Origin: Flectonema sp. DT1601
Taxonomy: Eukaryota > Euglenozoa > Diplonemea > Diplonemida > Diplonemidae
NCBI GenBank assembly: GCA_964019425.1
Contig: OZ025829.1
Span: 62,001 to 126,000, forward strand
Reading direction: 5' to 3'
DNA: 64,000 nucleotides
Shown here: in pieces, positions 42,201 through 52,410 of the stretch
How positions within the stretch are numbered: position 1 is the first letter of the stretch
Layout of the letters: each line of letters opens with the position of its first letter
Program-made: the position numbers and the translations under genes
Notes under the pieces: generated by a model
Told to the model about the DNA's origin: nothing
What the model saw: only the letters and a program-made list of their open reading frames with translations
The model's database searches: none

Positions 42201-44239
42201 TCCAAGGGTGAGAAATACATTGGAATCCTAAACCTTCCTCCTAACAACCTTCCATCATTATCAGTGAGAGGTAATACTGTCCAAGCATGAGGTGTTGTTT
42301 CGGGAGGTTCTTCCGGATCGATTGGTCTTTTTAGTAGCAGTTGTACTTCAATTACGAGTTTTAAATTTGGTACGATTTCAACTTTTATAAACTTCTTACG
42401 TTGAGAAACATAACATTCTAAATGGTGAGCGCTAGTCGGGTCTACTTGGGCTTCGCAAGGATCCAAATCACGGAGGGTAGTAACTTGTCTGGAACCATCA
42501 AATATCGCATACAGTAGTCGTACTTCACGTGATTTCCATTGGTGTTGAAGATGTTGTGTTGATCTTGGTAGTCCCGTTATTTTATCAAAAAATAAAACAA
42601 ATCCTCTCGAGCCGCTGTCATTATCATAAGTTCCGAGTCTTGCAGCCATTTGATTGTGTCGCTGCTTTTCACGTTCCGTATCTTGTTCTGATCTCCATTT
42701 CCTACGAGCGTCTTGATCTTCCTCAAGTTGCTTTGCCTCTTCAAGACCTCTTTCGTATTCTTGTTTTTCTTTTTGTAATGCGACTCTTGCTTTTGTAATT
42801 TCCTGTTGTTTTGAAATCCGTTCCATCTCTTCTTTCATCTTTGCTAATTCAGCCGACTCTGCAGACTGCTGAGCTGGTTGGTGATTTGTGTTTTGTTTGG
42901 CTTTTTCAACTTCTTCTTTTAATTGTTCCAGTTCGGCTTCTAATTTCTTTTGATTAGAACCTTTGTGTGATAACAGTTCAGTAGTTGTTGTAATTTGATC
43001 ATCCATTTGAGCCATCAGCTGTTGTAGTTGAAGTTGAAGAACAGGAGGAAGACGACTATTCTCATTCTGACCATTTGGTGATGCAGCCAGAAGTTGAAGT
43101 TCCACTGCATTCACATTCTCAACGAGATGTTTTTCACCTCTCAGCATCAATGCTTCTTTTAATCTTCTAATATCATCAATAGCTCTGTAGTGTGATATCA
43201 TATTAGGTCCACTGTTTGCATTATTTAAAAGGCCATCATGAGTTCCCACTGTTGGGTTCACGTGCATCACCTGAGCAGACGCCGGTGGAGGTAGCGGCTG
43301 CCAAGACTGAGGAGCCTGTCCAAAAGAAGGATACACAACAGGGGGTTGAACAACATTTGTATGATTTCCGTAGACAGGAGAGCCAGCAAATGGACTTCGA
43401 GATTGCACAAATGGACTTCGAGATTGCACAAATGGACTATGAGCACGTTGGTACATAGGAACTTGTTGCTGGATCGGTCCCGTATGAGCCACAGAAGGAT
43501 TTCTAACATAAGTAGGTGAGTTAACATATGGTGCAGATGAAGCTCTATGAGGAGAATTGACACCATATCGATGTTGTGGTGTCACTTCTGATGATATCGA
43601 TAATGGAGTGCTAGCACGTCTTCCATGTCTTGGTTGGAAGTTTTGATGATTCTGTTGTGAAACTCTTTTATTAAGAGTTGATACTTCAGTCTGTAATTGT
43701 TTAATAACATCTCTTACATTCTTGTCTTCATTATTTCTTTCTAACTGATTTCGAAAGTCGTGTTCGGACATTAATCTAGCGATTCGATCGCTTTCGAGTT
43801 CTAACTGCTGCTTCTCAGCAGTTTCAACTATTGATTCGTTGATATGATCAGTGGTGTGAATGGCTGTTGAAACGTTCATTTCTGCACGACGAAGTCTTGC
43901 GACATTATCCAACCCAATACCAGACTCAAGAAGCTGTAGTTCTCTAGACCTTCCTTTCAAATCATTTTCAGCTAATTCTAATTGTCTTTGTTGTCTTCTT
44001 ATCGATGATAAAGCTGCTCTTTGTTGTTGTTCTTTTTTATTGATGTCAATCTTCCTTTCTTCTTTTAATCTTCTCAATTCATCAATAGCTTCATCAGCGA
44101 CATCATAACGATCCATTCCCAGAGTCATACCAGGAGAAACATCGTATTTACTACCAAAGCAGTATCCCGATACGTGGCGTTGGAGTCCTCTTTCTGACTC
44201 TAATTTAATTCCGCATTTTGGACATTCCCATCTATTCAT
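39275..44239 (-). CDS. CCDC17: CCDC17-like C2HC finger/coiled-coil/PDZ protein
   Basis: 1654 residues, one exon, ATG at 44239 with an AG acceptor (ATATCCTTTTCCAG) two bases upstream. A finger C6-x2-C9...H22-x4-C27 is followed by FGSKYDVSPGMTLG and DELRRLKEER, the layout of human CCDC17 (finger, FCIG, coiled coil). Coiled coils cover about 45-190 and 400-540. A proline-rich part has three copies of SPFVQSR. Residues about 548-760 match CCDC17's second conserved block: SRGFVLFFDKITGLP, then AWTVLPLTDNDGRLLGGRFR and a domain ending YCRLVLPSDAA. Further C2-like beta domains follow. A C-terminal PDZ-like domain spans about 1572-1654 (TGLIGIKYVGSLITDVVKGG, then AADTAGITSGMRVKSIEG). CCDC17 is associated with ciliated cells; a ciliary or cortical scaffold role is inference. 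The PDZ end and great length go beyond the animal protein. Confidence 0.8.
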   Translation of the reverse strand: MNRWECPKCGIKLESERGLQRHVSGYCFGSKYDVSPGMTLGMDRYDVADEAIDELRRLKEERKIDINKKEQQQRAALSSIRRQQRQLELAENDLKGRSRELQLLESGIGLDNVARLRRAEMNVSTAIHTTDHINESIVETAEKQQLELESDRIARLMSEHDFRNQLERNNEDKNVRDVIKQLQTEVSTLNKRVSQQNHQNFQPRHGRRASTPLSISSEVTPQHRYGVNSPHRASSAPYVNSPTYVRNPSVAHTGPIQQQVPMYQRAHSPFVQSRSPFVQSRSPFAGSPVYGNHTNVVQPPVVYPSFGQAPQSWQPLPPPASAQVMHVNPTVGTHDGLLNNANSGPNMISHYRAIDDIRRLKEALMLRGEKHLVENVNAVELQLLAASPNGQNENSRLPPVLQLQLQQLMAQMDDQITTTTELLSHKGSNQKKLEAELEQLKEEVEKAKQNTNHQPAQQSAESAELAKMKEEMERISKQQEITKARVALQKEKQEYERGLEEAKQLEEDQDARRKWRSEQDTEREKQRHNQMAARLGTYDNDSGSRGFVLFFDKITGLPRSTQHLQHQWKSREVRLLYAIFDGSRQVTTLRDLDPCEAQVDPTSAHHLECYVSQRKKFIKVEIVPNLKLVIEVQLLLKRPIDPEEPPETTPHAWTVLPLTDNDGRLLGGRFRIPMYFSPLEPTTSPFRMDAVHTRLESHHQNPDGVRHQMYCRLVLPSDAAPELARRLQLPMDDYTVPLCYYDREEAISAYNNKAMLADVERTNVAAVSSTPTAAAAIYHSPIVMEERRRPTPSPRPTVMIIEEAPVEQTSPTRSFQSKTPPKPLPDPISLRVVVLSSVLEKLPNNIQTDITGLNVSNVRFCMHSTVMLQSNDASSNDRIENIIKVPINPPNTNGKAIIWNTPKSVSKTVTKTSAAVWKTELDIIDVLSDDSTAILVEIALIRTDSPPLTVAWASLQVCNIPIDEVIDVTLQVPPTMSGTDRSGIITLRFEEYNPFANTLDSSSKHSDTILRPIQSEFVINRETTLRTISVDSNQEDLLSGKTADTQQEFKLSKCLWIASSSTSLIIHTPTHAVSSSSLLHVSIDAARFIPSNVGFTRVAGRIFSHNPKDGKVSLVSGCQCAYQSPNADYQFPVFTQPVEPISCKISSLSNCNIFILFSIEVIDSLKRKPAVLGYSLLPITEIASDTNNVITGSVQLRVNAAPLPPKSMNSSILKDCPVVPLTSLLCSVRLIDESQIGNYIPTPNYDNGVYESALCQPTSSEHRMFEKMKITPSHVLTTFSDTLPESQGSYDKVIQHFGPSTKSPERRLDLTNISSFSIETGAYIRIDQLHNITATNKNLRSLGANGYVPAVIAYLYPSTEQFWYTVKHDWESDVSFPTFIDCGMCVKNHDMNEKTLIVFEVIAVSLSQPRQSTPLGWIATEILTYNAQSVRHGRFRLPLFEGSPSVEFLKYALDTNLDDALQVKKKDCVVLKWSSLSITLSDGLRQDELSVFVKSRDMMDPQSALKYTKQKAGVLTHLHSVGGSNMTFPKLQSVVGDTIEFIIKKRGNVESTIIRGKSKTHLSGRMHSSLRVSHPPIKTVLVEKNPTGLIGIKYVGSLITDVVKGGAADTAGITSGMRVKSIEGNPVEESTDSVRAAFSNAPKKFTAELYLQAK

Positions 44240-44495
44240 TACTGGAAAAGGATATATTTATAGAAATCTATCATCGCAATCAAATAAGAACAACAGGTAA
44301 ATATATTTTGTAGTTCTTTAGGGAAATATTTTCCACGATCCTTAAAGGTATTTCATTTTTTTAGAGTTTGAACCTTATTCTATAAAGAAGAAGAAAAAAC
44401 TATTTCTCACTAAAGCAATAAGAACACAATACACTGCGCAGACAGTCGGTTATTGTCATGGGGATGAGGTACGGGATTAGTTTTGGGGAAAAAAG

Positions 44496-44534
<39 letters not shown>

Positions 44535-44759
44535 ACAATATAAGTCTACAGTGCGGTATGCCCTAAACCTAAAGTAGGCGAGGCGATACTCTAATCTAAG
44601 CACTGAAAAAATGTTAAGAAAAAGACAAACAGGTAGAGAGGACATTCCCAGTCTGATTAAACTTCCCTCTGCTAAGGAAGTCAACGATCGGTTCTTTTTT
44701 TTTTTGTTTTCGTTCTATTGCCAAGTGAAAGGAAAAAAAAAAACTAAAAACTAAAAACC
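44240..44759. other. Intergenic with long A run
   Basis: 520 bases. A run at 44502-44532. No feature supported beyond UTRs. Confidence 0.5.
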
Positions 44760-45320
44760 TCAACGCTTAAAAACATATTGCTGAACTCGATCAGATGATT
44801 GTGGATTCTCAGCATCCTGAACAGATACCAAATCCCATCCGTCATTAGCCATTGCTTGGAGTACTGGAAAAGGAGTCATTGAGTTATCAATAATAGGACA
44901 TCCCCAAATAGAACGATGAAGTTGATCGGTACCGGGAACAACAGCACCTTCAATATAACATCTTCCATTAATATACGATACGACAGCTAGTTGGTTTTGT
45001 GGTTTTGTTGTTGTTTTTGGTGGTTCAACCGCATCAACAGGAACACCAAAAAACTTGACATCATTAATAAATGATTCATAAGGAACATCAGGAGGTAGAT
45101 TTATATAACCGTCTCTGTACCAGTCAAGTACGTATTGAAAGCGTTGTCCATTTCTGTCAATAAAAATTTCTCTTGTTGAGCCTGGTTCTGCTGCGGCAAA
45201 CTCTCCTCCGTCATTCCACTTTTGAACCAGACTTCCCAACATAGTATCAGGTCGTGTTAGAAGAGTAGCGACAAGTACTTCATACTTTATACCGCAAACG
45301 TTTAAGATAACGTGCGTCAT
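44760..45320 (-). CDS. KCTD-like BTB (T1) domain protein
   Basis: 186 residues from ATG at 45320. Residues 3-96 form a potassium-channel tetramerisation-type BTB domain: VILNVCGIKYEVLVATLLTR, TMLGSLV, EIFIDRNGQRFQYVLDWYRD, GYINLPPDVPYESFINDVKF, FGVPV. Residues about 112-186 form a small mixed alpha/beta domain (VVSYINGRCYIEGAVVPG, then QAMANDGWDLVSVQDAENP) that I do not recognise. KCTD-type proteins form oligomers and often bring substrates to cullin-3 ubiquitin ligases; this use here is inference. There is no membrane segment, so it is not a channel. Confidence 0.85.
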   Translation of the reverse strand: MTHVILNVCGIKYEVLVATLLTRPDTMLGSLVQKWNDGGEFAAAEPGSTREIFIDRNGQRFQYVLDWYRDGYINLPPDVPYESFINDVKFFGVPVDAVEPPKTTTKPQNQLAVVSYINGRCYIEGAVVPGTDQLHRSIWGCPIIDNSMTPFPVLQAMANDGWDLVSVQDAENPQSSDRVQQYVFKR

Positions 45321-45639
45321 ATTCTAATCTCGTTGACTGTTTTATGGAAATAATCTTTTTTTTTTATGATTTGAAATTACTAATTTTTTCGTTAACACTT
45401 TGCTGACTGATCGAATTATTCTTTCAGTAAAGAAATGATGACGGAATAATATAAAATTACTAATTGTTCAAGGAAGGGGACGGATGAGAGGACAGAAGTG
45501 TTCCAATGATACATATGAACACTTCTTAAGCTTACATACAGCTTCACTATTGATTTGGTTTGGGATGGGACAGAACCTAAAAACATATTATCAGCTATTG
45601 ACCTATACTTCATCACACCTCAGACATCATAAATGAAGT
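45321..45639. other. Intergenic spacer
   Basis: 319 bases, AT-rich. Nothing supported. Confidence 0.4.
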
Positions 45640-46730
45640 CTAAGAGAATCGAACCTTACGACCTGTTGGCTTCTTCAACGGAGTGACTGCTGCAACAGCT
45701 TTAGCAGTGTCACGTTTTGCCTTCTCCTTCTTGGTGTTGATGATGGTTTTCATGGCTTGTTCCTGTTTTTGATTTTCAAATAAGAAGATAACAAGACTAC
45801 TGATATTTGATAATAACATAATTAATAACACACCTCCATGCTGACCTTTTTCTGGCGCTTCTCTTGTCTGCGCTCCTTTCTCTCATCTTTCATGTCGTTA
45901 GCATGGTCCAACATAGTCTTACGCTCCTTCTTTTTTGGTTCCTCTTGGGCCTGAACAGATTCAAGAAGTTGAAGTGCCTGCGACTTGTCAGTGACAAGAG
46001 TCTTCTTCTTCTTACGCTCTTTCGGTTCGTCAGTTTTTGGCTTCTTAGTTGGTGGGGGGTCATCTGAGCGGGAACGTTTTACTTTTGTTACCATCTCACC
46101 GGCCTTGTTGGTGCGGAACTTTAGATGTTTTACTGCTGCGATGGACTCTTGTTTCTTGGCGTCTTTGGAAGTGGCTGCGTCTGTAGTTTCAGTAATTTTC
46201 AATTTGATGCTGAGAACACCCGATGAGCTGATTTCAGCGATTCCATTTGGGTCAACCTTGAGACCATCAGGGTAAGGAACTTTGAGGAAATATTTTTTGC
46301 TGTGTTCGATGGTATCAACAATGAGATGATCTTTAGTTGGATTGCAGTCGATCTTCTGAGTTGGAACTTTAGGGAGATTAACTTCAGCGTATACAATCAT
46401 TTTCTTTATGGAAACATTAAAACGATAACCAGGAGTAATGACATCAGGGTCAACTGTTATCTTACTGGCGTCAACTACAGCTCCAGATTTCTTTAACTTG
46501 TCCATCTTCAACTTTCTGTCAGCTGCACCAGAGTTTCTCTCTCTAATAAGTTTCTCCATCATCTGCTTCTGTTCTTTTCTCTCTTCTGAGATTGCCTTCT
46601 TACCACCCGGTTGCAATTTTCTCTTTCCTGCTCTTGATTCTTTACGAGCAACACGTCTGGCCTTGACTGATGGTCTGCTGGCGGCTGACATACCGTCCAT
46701 ACCTGGCCTTGCCTGTTTCATCTTACCCAT
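45640..46730 (-). CDS. Basic nuclear protein with central CS/HSP20-like domain, 2 exons
   Basis: Exons 46730-45834 and 45762-45640 (donor GTGTGT) give 339 residues. An AG acceptor (TTTATTCTCTTATCAG) lies 25 bases upstream of the ATG. The N-terminal 95 residues are very basic (SRAGKRKLQPGGKKAISEER). Residues about 105-185 look like a CS/p23-type beta sandwich (FNVSIKKMIVYAEVNLPKVP, HLIVDTIEHSKKYFLKVPYP, SSSGVLSIKLKITE), close in type to PIH1/DNAAF-like CS domains. The C-terminus has several lysine clusters and an HSP-like charged tail ending PTGRKVRFS. Likely nuclear or nucleolar, from the basic clusters. A chaperone-cofactor role is possible but not shown. Confidence 0.75.
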
Positions 46731-46896
46731 TTTGTTTTGATTTGTGTATTAACACCTGATAAGAGAATAAATAAAGTTGTGTTAATAAGGAGTTTTGATT
46801 CCAACTACCAAACAACATCACTTCAATATGGTAACAACAAACTCCTGAGAAGGTACTTCGCTAGACTAGATGGTAGCAATCAAGTCATTAATTGCA
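46731..46896. other. Short spacer containing the splice acceptor of the CS-domain gene
   Basis: The polypyrimidine tract and AG (complement of 46756-46757) lie here. No other feature. Confidence 0.4.
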
Positions 46897-48369
46897 CTAC
46901 TCTAGATTTGGAGAGTTTTTCATCCTTTCATCTCCCTGTATTTGATCTCTTAACATTTCTACGAATGAAACGTTCCTCGTCAGGTCAATTCTCTTTGTTG
47001 CATTAGTACTGCAGGCACTGCGACGTTTTGGAGATTCTGATGTAGTAGGCTGACTCTGACTCTGATTCCCTTTCGGTTCAGACCAAGAACGATGTCGAAC
47101 AGACTGGTCGATATCTTTCGGTTGTTCGAATGTAACCTTTCGAATTGGACCAGTTCCTTTACCCAAAGGATTCTTTAAAAAGTATCCTTGAGGTCGATGT
47201 GATAAATCAGCCAGATGACTAGTCTGCTTCTCAAACGGATCAACAGAATCTTCTGGAGCTCCACTAACTCCACCAGTTGGAGCCCAAACATTATTTAAAT
47301 AAGAAGTGTGACTACTAATGTGATTATCAATTACTGTTATAACGTATCGACCTTCTGGTGTATCTGAGATTTCAATATTATTCAGATTCCCAACACTAAT
47401 ACAAATCTTATTTGGATATTGTCTCACAGCTTCACAAGTCTCTAATACAGTGTTGGTTACGTCCATTGCTCTACTCCAAGATCGCAGGGCTACTGACGTT
47501 GAAAACACTTTTAATTCTTCGCAATACTCCCACGAACATGAAAGTTCATTTATAAAATTATTTGCAGAAGTAGGGAAGTCAGTTTCCGTAACTAAAACTC
47601 TGTCAGGGGTTACGTGTTTAAAACTTTTAAATTTTTCTGAAGTTCGAGTCACTACAGGAGTCCAATCATCTCTCTTCATTAAACTTCTTTCTTTATCAAT
47701 AAAATTAATTAGTTCAAAATCAAGAGCAGAAACACCTTGAACATATGTAGTAGTTAGGTAAACAGTGCAAGTGTTCTTCTGAATTATTATTTCTATTGGG
47801 AAATGATAATCATGAACAAGTGCTCTATCACAGATCCTATTATACATGAAGAACGTGAATCTCGGATTCGTAAACTCCATCGTACGGCGAAGTGCGAAAT
47901 AGCGATCGTCCCATTTGCAGTCTTCCCAATCCTCATGAATTCGTTTCTTGCGAGCTTCATATTGAAAAGACCCTGGCATCATAGCTCGTGTTGCATCTTG
48001 TGCTATAAATTCACTTCCTTTCATTCCTCGTCCACCTTGGGTTTGCATCGCCCGATGTTGACTTTTTTTATATTTTTCCAATGCCCCTCTCTCCACCCCA
48101 ACGACCATCGCCTCATGCATAACGTCTGCGTTAAACCCCTGAGGGTCAAGCCGCTGCTCAGGGGCGAACCATGTCTTAGTGTTTTTTTGCTTTCGTAAAT
48201 GTTTATCTTCACCCCAATGCAGTTCCGGGTGTATATCTGATCTTTCAACGGAGTACGTGCTTTTATTCTTTAACGGAGTGAGTCCCATCGCACTGATCTC
48301 TGCGGCAGATGCAGTTGCCGCCATTTTTGGCTTCCAGCACAGCATTTTACGACTTAATTGTAATGACAT
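46897..48369 (-). CDS. Unknown 490-residue protein
   Basis: 490 residues from ATG at 48369, with an AG 11 bases upstream (TATTTAAACAG). The first 170 residues are polar and basic, with conserved-looking patches (HWGEDKHLRKQKNTKTWFAP, SEFIAQDATRAMMPGSFQYE). The core, 160-350, is mixed alpha/beta (RFTFFMYNRICDRALVHDYH, TVYLTTTYVQGVSALDFELI, KICISVGNLNNIEISD). The C-terminal 130 residues are Ser/Thr/Pro-rich and probably disordered. No signal peptide or membrane helix. I do not recognise a family. An upstream ATG at 48505 opens a short frame that could be spliced (donor at 48451) onto the same acceptor but would then stop after 26 residues; it may be a uORF. Confidence 0.68.
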   Translation of the reverse strand: MSLQLSRKMLCWKPKMAATASAAEISAMGLTPLKNKSTYSVERSDIHPELHWGEDKHLRKQKNTKTWFAPEQRLDPQGFNADVMHEAMVVGVERGALEKYKKSQHRAMQTQGGRGMKGSEFIAQDATRAMMPGSFQYEARKKRIHEDWEDCKWDDRYFALRRTMEFTNPRFTFFMYNRICDRALVHDYHFPIEIIIQKNTCTVYLTTTYVQGVSALDFELINFIDKERSLMKRDDWTPVVTRTSEKFKSFKHVTPDRVLVTETDFPTSANNFINELSCSWEYCEELKVFSTSVALRSWSRAMDVTNTVLETCEAVRQYPNKICISVGNLNNIEISDTPEGRYVITVIDNHISSHTSYLNNVWAPTGGVSGAPEDSVDPFEKQTSHLADLSHRPQGYFLKNPLGKGTGPIRKVTFEQPKDIDQSVRHRSWSEPKGNQSQSQPTTSESPKRRSACSTNATKRIDLTRNVSFVEMLRDQIQGDERMKNSPNLE

Positions 48370-48818
48370 TCTCCAACAGTCTGTTTAAATATTATTATTA
48401 TTTGTGTACGAACAGAGTAGTTCGAAAGATGACTGAGAAATAATGATTTACGTGTTTCCAACATTCGTATTGCCTTGAAAAATAAAGTTCTTGTGCGTCA
48501 TCCATGTTGCTTAACTGTCAGGAATTCTGAAAATAAATATTAAAAAAGCAAAACTCAAAGACACCTTTCATTTAAGGATAAAGAACGCTACAGTACAAAA
48601 TTTTGCTGCAATCCCATTGCAGCAAAAAAATAAAGCTACAAAATAAATACAATAAATAAGTTTTTTTTTTTGAAGAGGGATACGCCCTCTTTCTATATTA
48701 GCGGATTTGTAATTAAACAAAAAATAGGCTAGCTGCTATATATAATTCTTGTCATGAAAAAGCTTTTTTCACAATAAGAAATCAGTGTATTGACTTACAG
48801 TGAGAAGTGTAAGAGTTT
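48370..48818. other. Intergenic with possible upstream exon/uORF
   Basis: Besides the short ATG frame at 48505-48452, no feature is seen. An inverted GCTGCAATCCCATTGCAGC-type palindrome at about 48609-48627 could fold as a hairpin. Confidence 0.4.
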
Positions 48819-49823
48819 CTATGCAACGACCACAGCAGCTCTCATTGGGGACATCGAAGACCTAATTGTTGCATGTTGATGAACTAGAAAGTCACGTTGA
48901 GTGTTGAGAACTTGTTTATATTTATTAAGAGCACCACGTTGATCATTTATCGTTGATTGAGCCACAAGTGTTTGTGCTTTTGCTTCCGTGATGGTTGCTT
49001 CAAGAGATTTTACTTTCTGCATTAGAGACAATCTACTCGGACCAATCATACGATTACGACGTTCTTCCCAAGAAGGTTTTTCAGTAGTAGCAGCAATGTC
49101 TTCTTTCATTTGTTCAAGACGATCTCTTAATATAAATTCTCTCTCAAGTGCCATTCGTTCTTCCATACTCGGCAGGTCATTCCTTCCAGCGAAATATTCA
49201 TTAGTGTAGCTGGGGTTTGGTGGTATCTTTGTCATTAAATCCATAAACTGTTCTTCAACTTGTCTAATCCTTCCAACCCTATCAGGAAGTGGTGGAGTTC
49301 TGTGTTGTTCTTCAACAGGTGCGGGGTAGTGAGAAAGACGAGTTCGACGCAAATCTTCCGAAGAGTGAATATTTCGAATTGGAGGCGGCTCATAGCTGCT
49401 TTGAGTAAATTGATGAGAATTAACATCAGATTCTGAAGGAGAGAAATAAGGAGGTCCAGATATGTTATGTTGTGGATGCTGCACCTGATGCTCAAAGTTC
49501 TGTGGAGGTTTTTCAGGTGGTGGGAAATCATCTTGACCTTGCAGTGGTTTCTTTAACACAATAGTACTTCCTTCTCGTAGTCCTACAGACTTTACTGATT
49601 GCCCATCAATCATTTCATTATTGTGATATAATATTGTCTGATCGTAAACAGGTACTCCAGTCCTTTCCTCTATGTATCCCTTCAGAGTTCTGACATTTAG
49701 CTTTGCCATGTTTCCTCTTAAAACCATTCTGTATCTCCTTCCAGGGTCCCAATCACAGGAAATAATAACATTCATTTCACTCTTCCTGCTACTCATTGAC
49801 ATGGGTGGGGTGACTTGTGACAT
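48819..49823 (-). CDS. Ubiquitin-like domain + coiled-coil protein
   Basis: 334 residues from ATG at 49823; AG acceptor (CCCTAACAACAG) 10 bases upstream. Residues about 17-93 form a ubiquitin-like fold: MNVIISCDWDPGRRYRMVLR, LNVRTLKGYIEERTGVPVYD, QTILYHNNEMIDGQSVKSVG, LREGSTIVL. A Pro/His/Gln-rich linker spans 95-175. Helical segments follow from about 180 (DRVGRIRQVEEQFMDLMTKI, MEERMALEREFILRDRLEQM), then a coiled coil at 265-315. It resembles adaptor proteins with a ubiquitin-like head and a dimerising tail. The family is not recognised. Confidence 0.75.
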   Translation of the reverse strand: MSQVTPPMSMSSRKSEMNVIISCDWDPGRRYRMVLRGNMAKLNVRTLKGYIEERTGVPVYDQTILYHNNEMIDGQSVKSVGLREGSTIVLKKPLQGQDDFPPPEKPPQNFEHQVQHPQHNISGPPYFSPSESDVNSHQFTQSSYEPPPIRNIHSSEDLRRTRLSHYPAPVEEQHRTPPLPDRVGRIRQVEEQFMDLMTKIPPNPSYTNEYFAGRNDLPSMEERMALEREFILRDRLEQMKEDIAATTEKPSWEERRNRMIGPSRLSLMQKVKSLEATITEAKAQTLVAQSTINDQRGALNKYKQVLNTQRDFLVHQHATIRSSMSPMRAAVVVA

Positions 49824-50729
49824 TTTTGCTTACCTGTTGTTAGGGTTGTAAGGAACTTTAAAAAAAAAGAGAGATTTTTCTTCCCCCCTCAATCGGCAGA
49901 AAAAAACGGAATGTGCGAATTGCAATTACTTTCGTGTAGAACAGAATCTTCTAATAAAAACAAACACTCCAAAGAAATAATAAATTAAAAGCCATGGATG
50001 TATATTTTTTTTAATGATTTTTTTTTTTTTTAAAAAAAACCACAAAAAAAAATTGAAGTCAGAAAACCGGAACGTCAGCAATTATCCAAAACCGAAGTCC
50101 GTTCATACTCGAACAGTTCACACAACACACACACAACGTTATTATTAAAGGGAAGTCAAGTAGTTTACGAACATTATAACAGTTTAGAATAAGAATGAGG
50201 GGACTTTTGAGAGGATTACCAAAACAAACAACGAATTACGACAAAATTCGAACAAGGAAAGGGAAAAAAAAAAGATATCAAGGCTGCTTGTTAAAACTCC
50301 AGGTCAGTGATTTTATTTATTTCGACTTAACACTAATGTATCTTAGGAAGCTTACAGGAGATCAGTCTATCGATACTGGTAAAAGACTCCCTCAGGTGTG
50401 AATGAACATCAATATTCGTGATAAGGCTCACTTAACATAAGAACAAGTGCTAAGGAGGTTGACAACACTCAGAGAGGAGACGCATGCCTATGATTAGGCA
50501 GAATAACGGAAAAAAAAGGAAATTTAGTATTTTGGCACAAAAAAAAAAAAAAAAAGAGAAAAAAAAAATACAATAAAAAAAAAAAAAAAAGGATTGTATT
50601 TTACTTATTTTAACATAACAGAAAGAAAGAATGAAATGAAAAGAGAGGTCGAGTTATGCGACTACATAAAAACAACTATTTAATACGATGATAGACTGTG
50701 ATGAATTCCTCGTTGAGGTTTCACTCATC
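49824..50729. other. 0.9 kb intergenic, A-rich
   Basis: A runs at 50539-50555, 50562-50569 and 50576-50590. A 68-codon plus-strand frame at 50195 is basic and featureless and opposes all neighbours. Nothing supported. Confidence 0.5.
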
Positions 50730-51973
50730 TCACGCACTATCCAAAATTGAATCAAGTTCTAGGAATGCCTGCTCATCAACAGCATCAACCGTCGTAGTTT
50801 TGTGAAAGCCGAGCTGTTTTTGTTAATTATTTTTTAGATATCATTCCTACTACTTAAACAATAATTTAATAATTAAAATAATCATACAGGTTCCAAAGCC
50901 GGTGAATTAGTTGGAGCGAATGCTCCTACTAACTCAGTTGCTTTGTGTGTTAGGTTCGCAACGAGTGATTTAATTTGTTCTCGAGACTCGTCTTCAGTCA
51001 GATCAAAGATCCAATTGTGCTGCTGAAGCTCAGAGGCGGCAGGTCGTTGATCAGGATCGATGTGTAGACATCCGGAAATGAAATCGCGAGAATCTGATGA
51101 GCATGAAGCTGGCATTGTTGGTACTTTATGTTCACTGATGAGGTTTAGAATTTCCCAAAAAGCTCCAGCACCAGCATGTCTAGAAACACCCAGATCCAAC
51201 CATGGATTCTTACCAACAGCACAGTATACGAGTGTAACTCCAAAACTCCAAATATCAGCTGAGAAAGCATAGCTTTTTCCATTTAACCGCTCTGGAGACA
51301 TAAAAAATTGAGTCCCAATAAACGTACTGACATTACCTTCAGTGCGAGCTTCTTTAGCGACACCAAAGTCAGAAATTTTAACATAACCCTGACTGTTTAA
51401 TAATAGATTAGCTGGTTTAATATCCCTGTGTACTAGTTTTCGTTTTTCATGAAGGTATGTTAACCCACAAAGTATTTGTTTTACTAAAGATCTGATGTGA
51501 AGTTCTGACAAGGGTTCTGATGAGAGGCAAATTGCGTCTTCCAGAGATCCGTCCATCCTCTCCATCGGTATTAAAATGTAGCCTTTGGCATCGAAATAAG
51601 CTCCGTACACAGATACGATGTAGTCGTTGTTTTCAGTTCCTTGGTTGAGCATTAGTAGTTCTTTTTGGATTTCATCTCGTTGACGTTTTTCTGTTATTGG
51701 GATTTTTTTAACAGCGACGACTCTGCCAGTCGGAACGTGAACGGCTTCTATTACACGACCACTACTTCCATGACCGAGTGGTTTTGATCTTTCCATATCT
51801 AGAGATCCTATATCAATGACGTGGTTAACTTTCCCACGATCTGTCTCAACTCCTCCTTTCGAAAGTTTAAGATTCCTAAAAGAAAACGATCCACTTTGAC
51901 TTACATCATAACTTGGGTATGCCGCATCAACACTCAATTGCTCTAATTCCATTTTCGGTCCCCTTTTTGACAT
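50730..51973 (-). CDS. MAP kinase kinase (MKK/MEK family), 2 exons
   Basis: Exons 51973-50888 and 50813-50730 give 389 residues; donor GTATGA. The kinase domain spans about 57-318: LGHGSSGRVIEAVHVPTGRV, Lys89 (VAVKKI), HRDIKPANLL (182), DFGVAK (202). The activation segment ARTEGNVSTFIGTQFFMSPE carries Thr211 and Ser216/Thr217 in the S/T-x3-5-S/T arrangement of MAPKKs. A basic N-terminus (KRGPKMELEQL) may be a MAPK docking site. The second exon adds a short acidic/hydrophobic tail (VDEQAFLELDSILDSA). It should phosphorylate a MAPK on the TxY motif in the cytosol. An AG acceptor lies about 30 bases upstream of the ATG. Which MKK class is not resolvable by eye. Confidence 0.92.
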
Positions 51974-52349
51974 ATTTTTTTACCTCCCCCTTTTTTCTTT
52001 TTCCTACAATTGAAAAATTATAAACATTAACATTAAAGATGATCAACAATAATAAATCATAATCAATATCTCTACAAAAACTAAACTACAATATACATAC
52101 AGGTTATCGTCGTCTGTTTGGAGGAGGGAATACCTCCCCCAAACGGAGAAAGAAATTGAATGTAACAAATTACAACAATAATATCTATGTTTTACTAAAA
52201 AATGAGAAGGAAAAAAAAAAAAGAACAGAAAAAATAAAAATAAAAAATTGACAGAATCATCTCTCTCAGAACAAGTCCGCTGATCTTTAGTTTCCTCCTT
52301 TACGAAGTAAAATTTAGGGGCGGGATTTCGAATATAATTACATTCAAAT

Positions 52350-52382
<33 letters not shown>

Positions 52383-52410
52383 ATAAAAGAAACACAATTA
52401 TTTATCTTAT
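51974..52410. other. Intergenic, A/T runs
   Basis: A run at 52352-52381. No coding feature. Confidence 0.5.
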
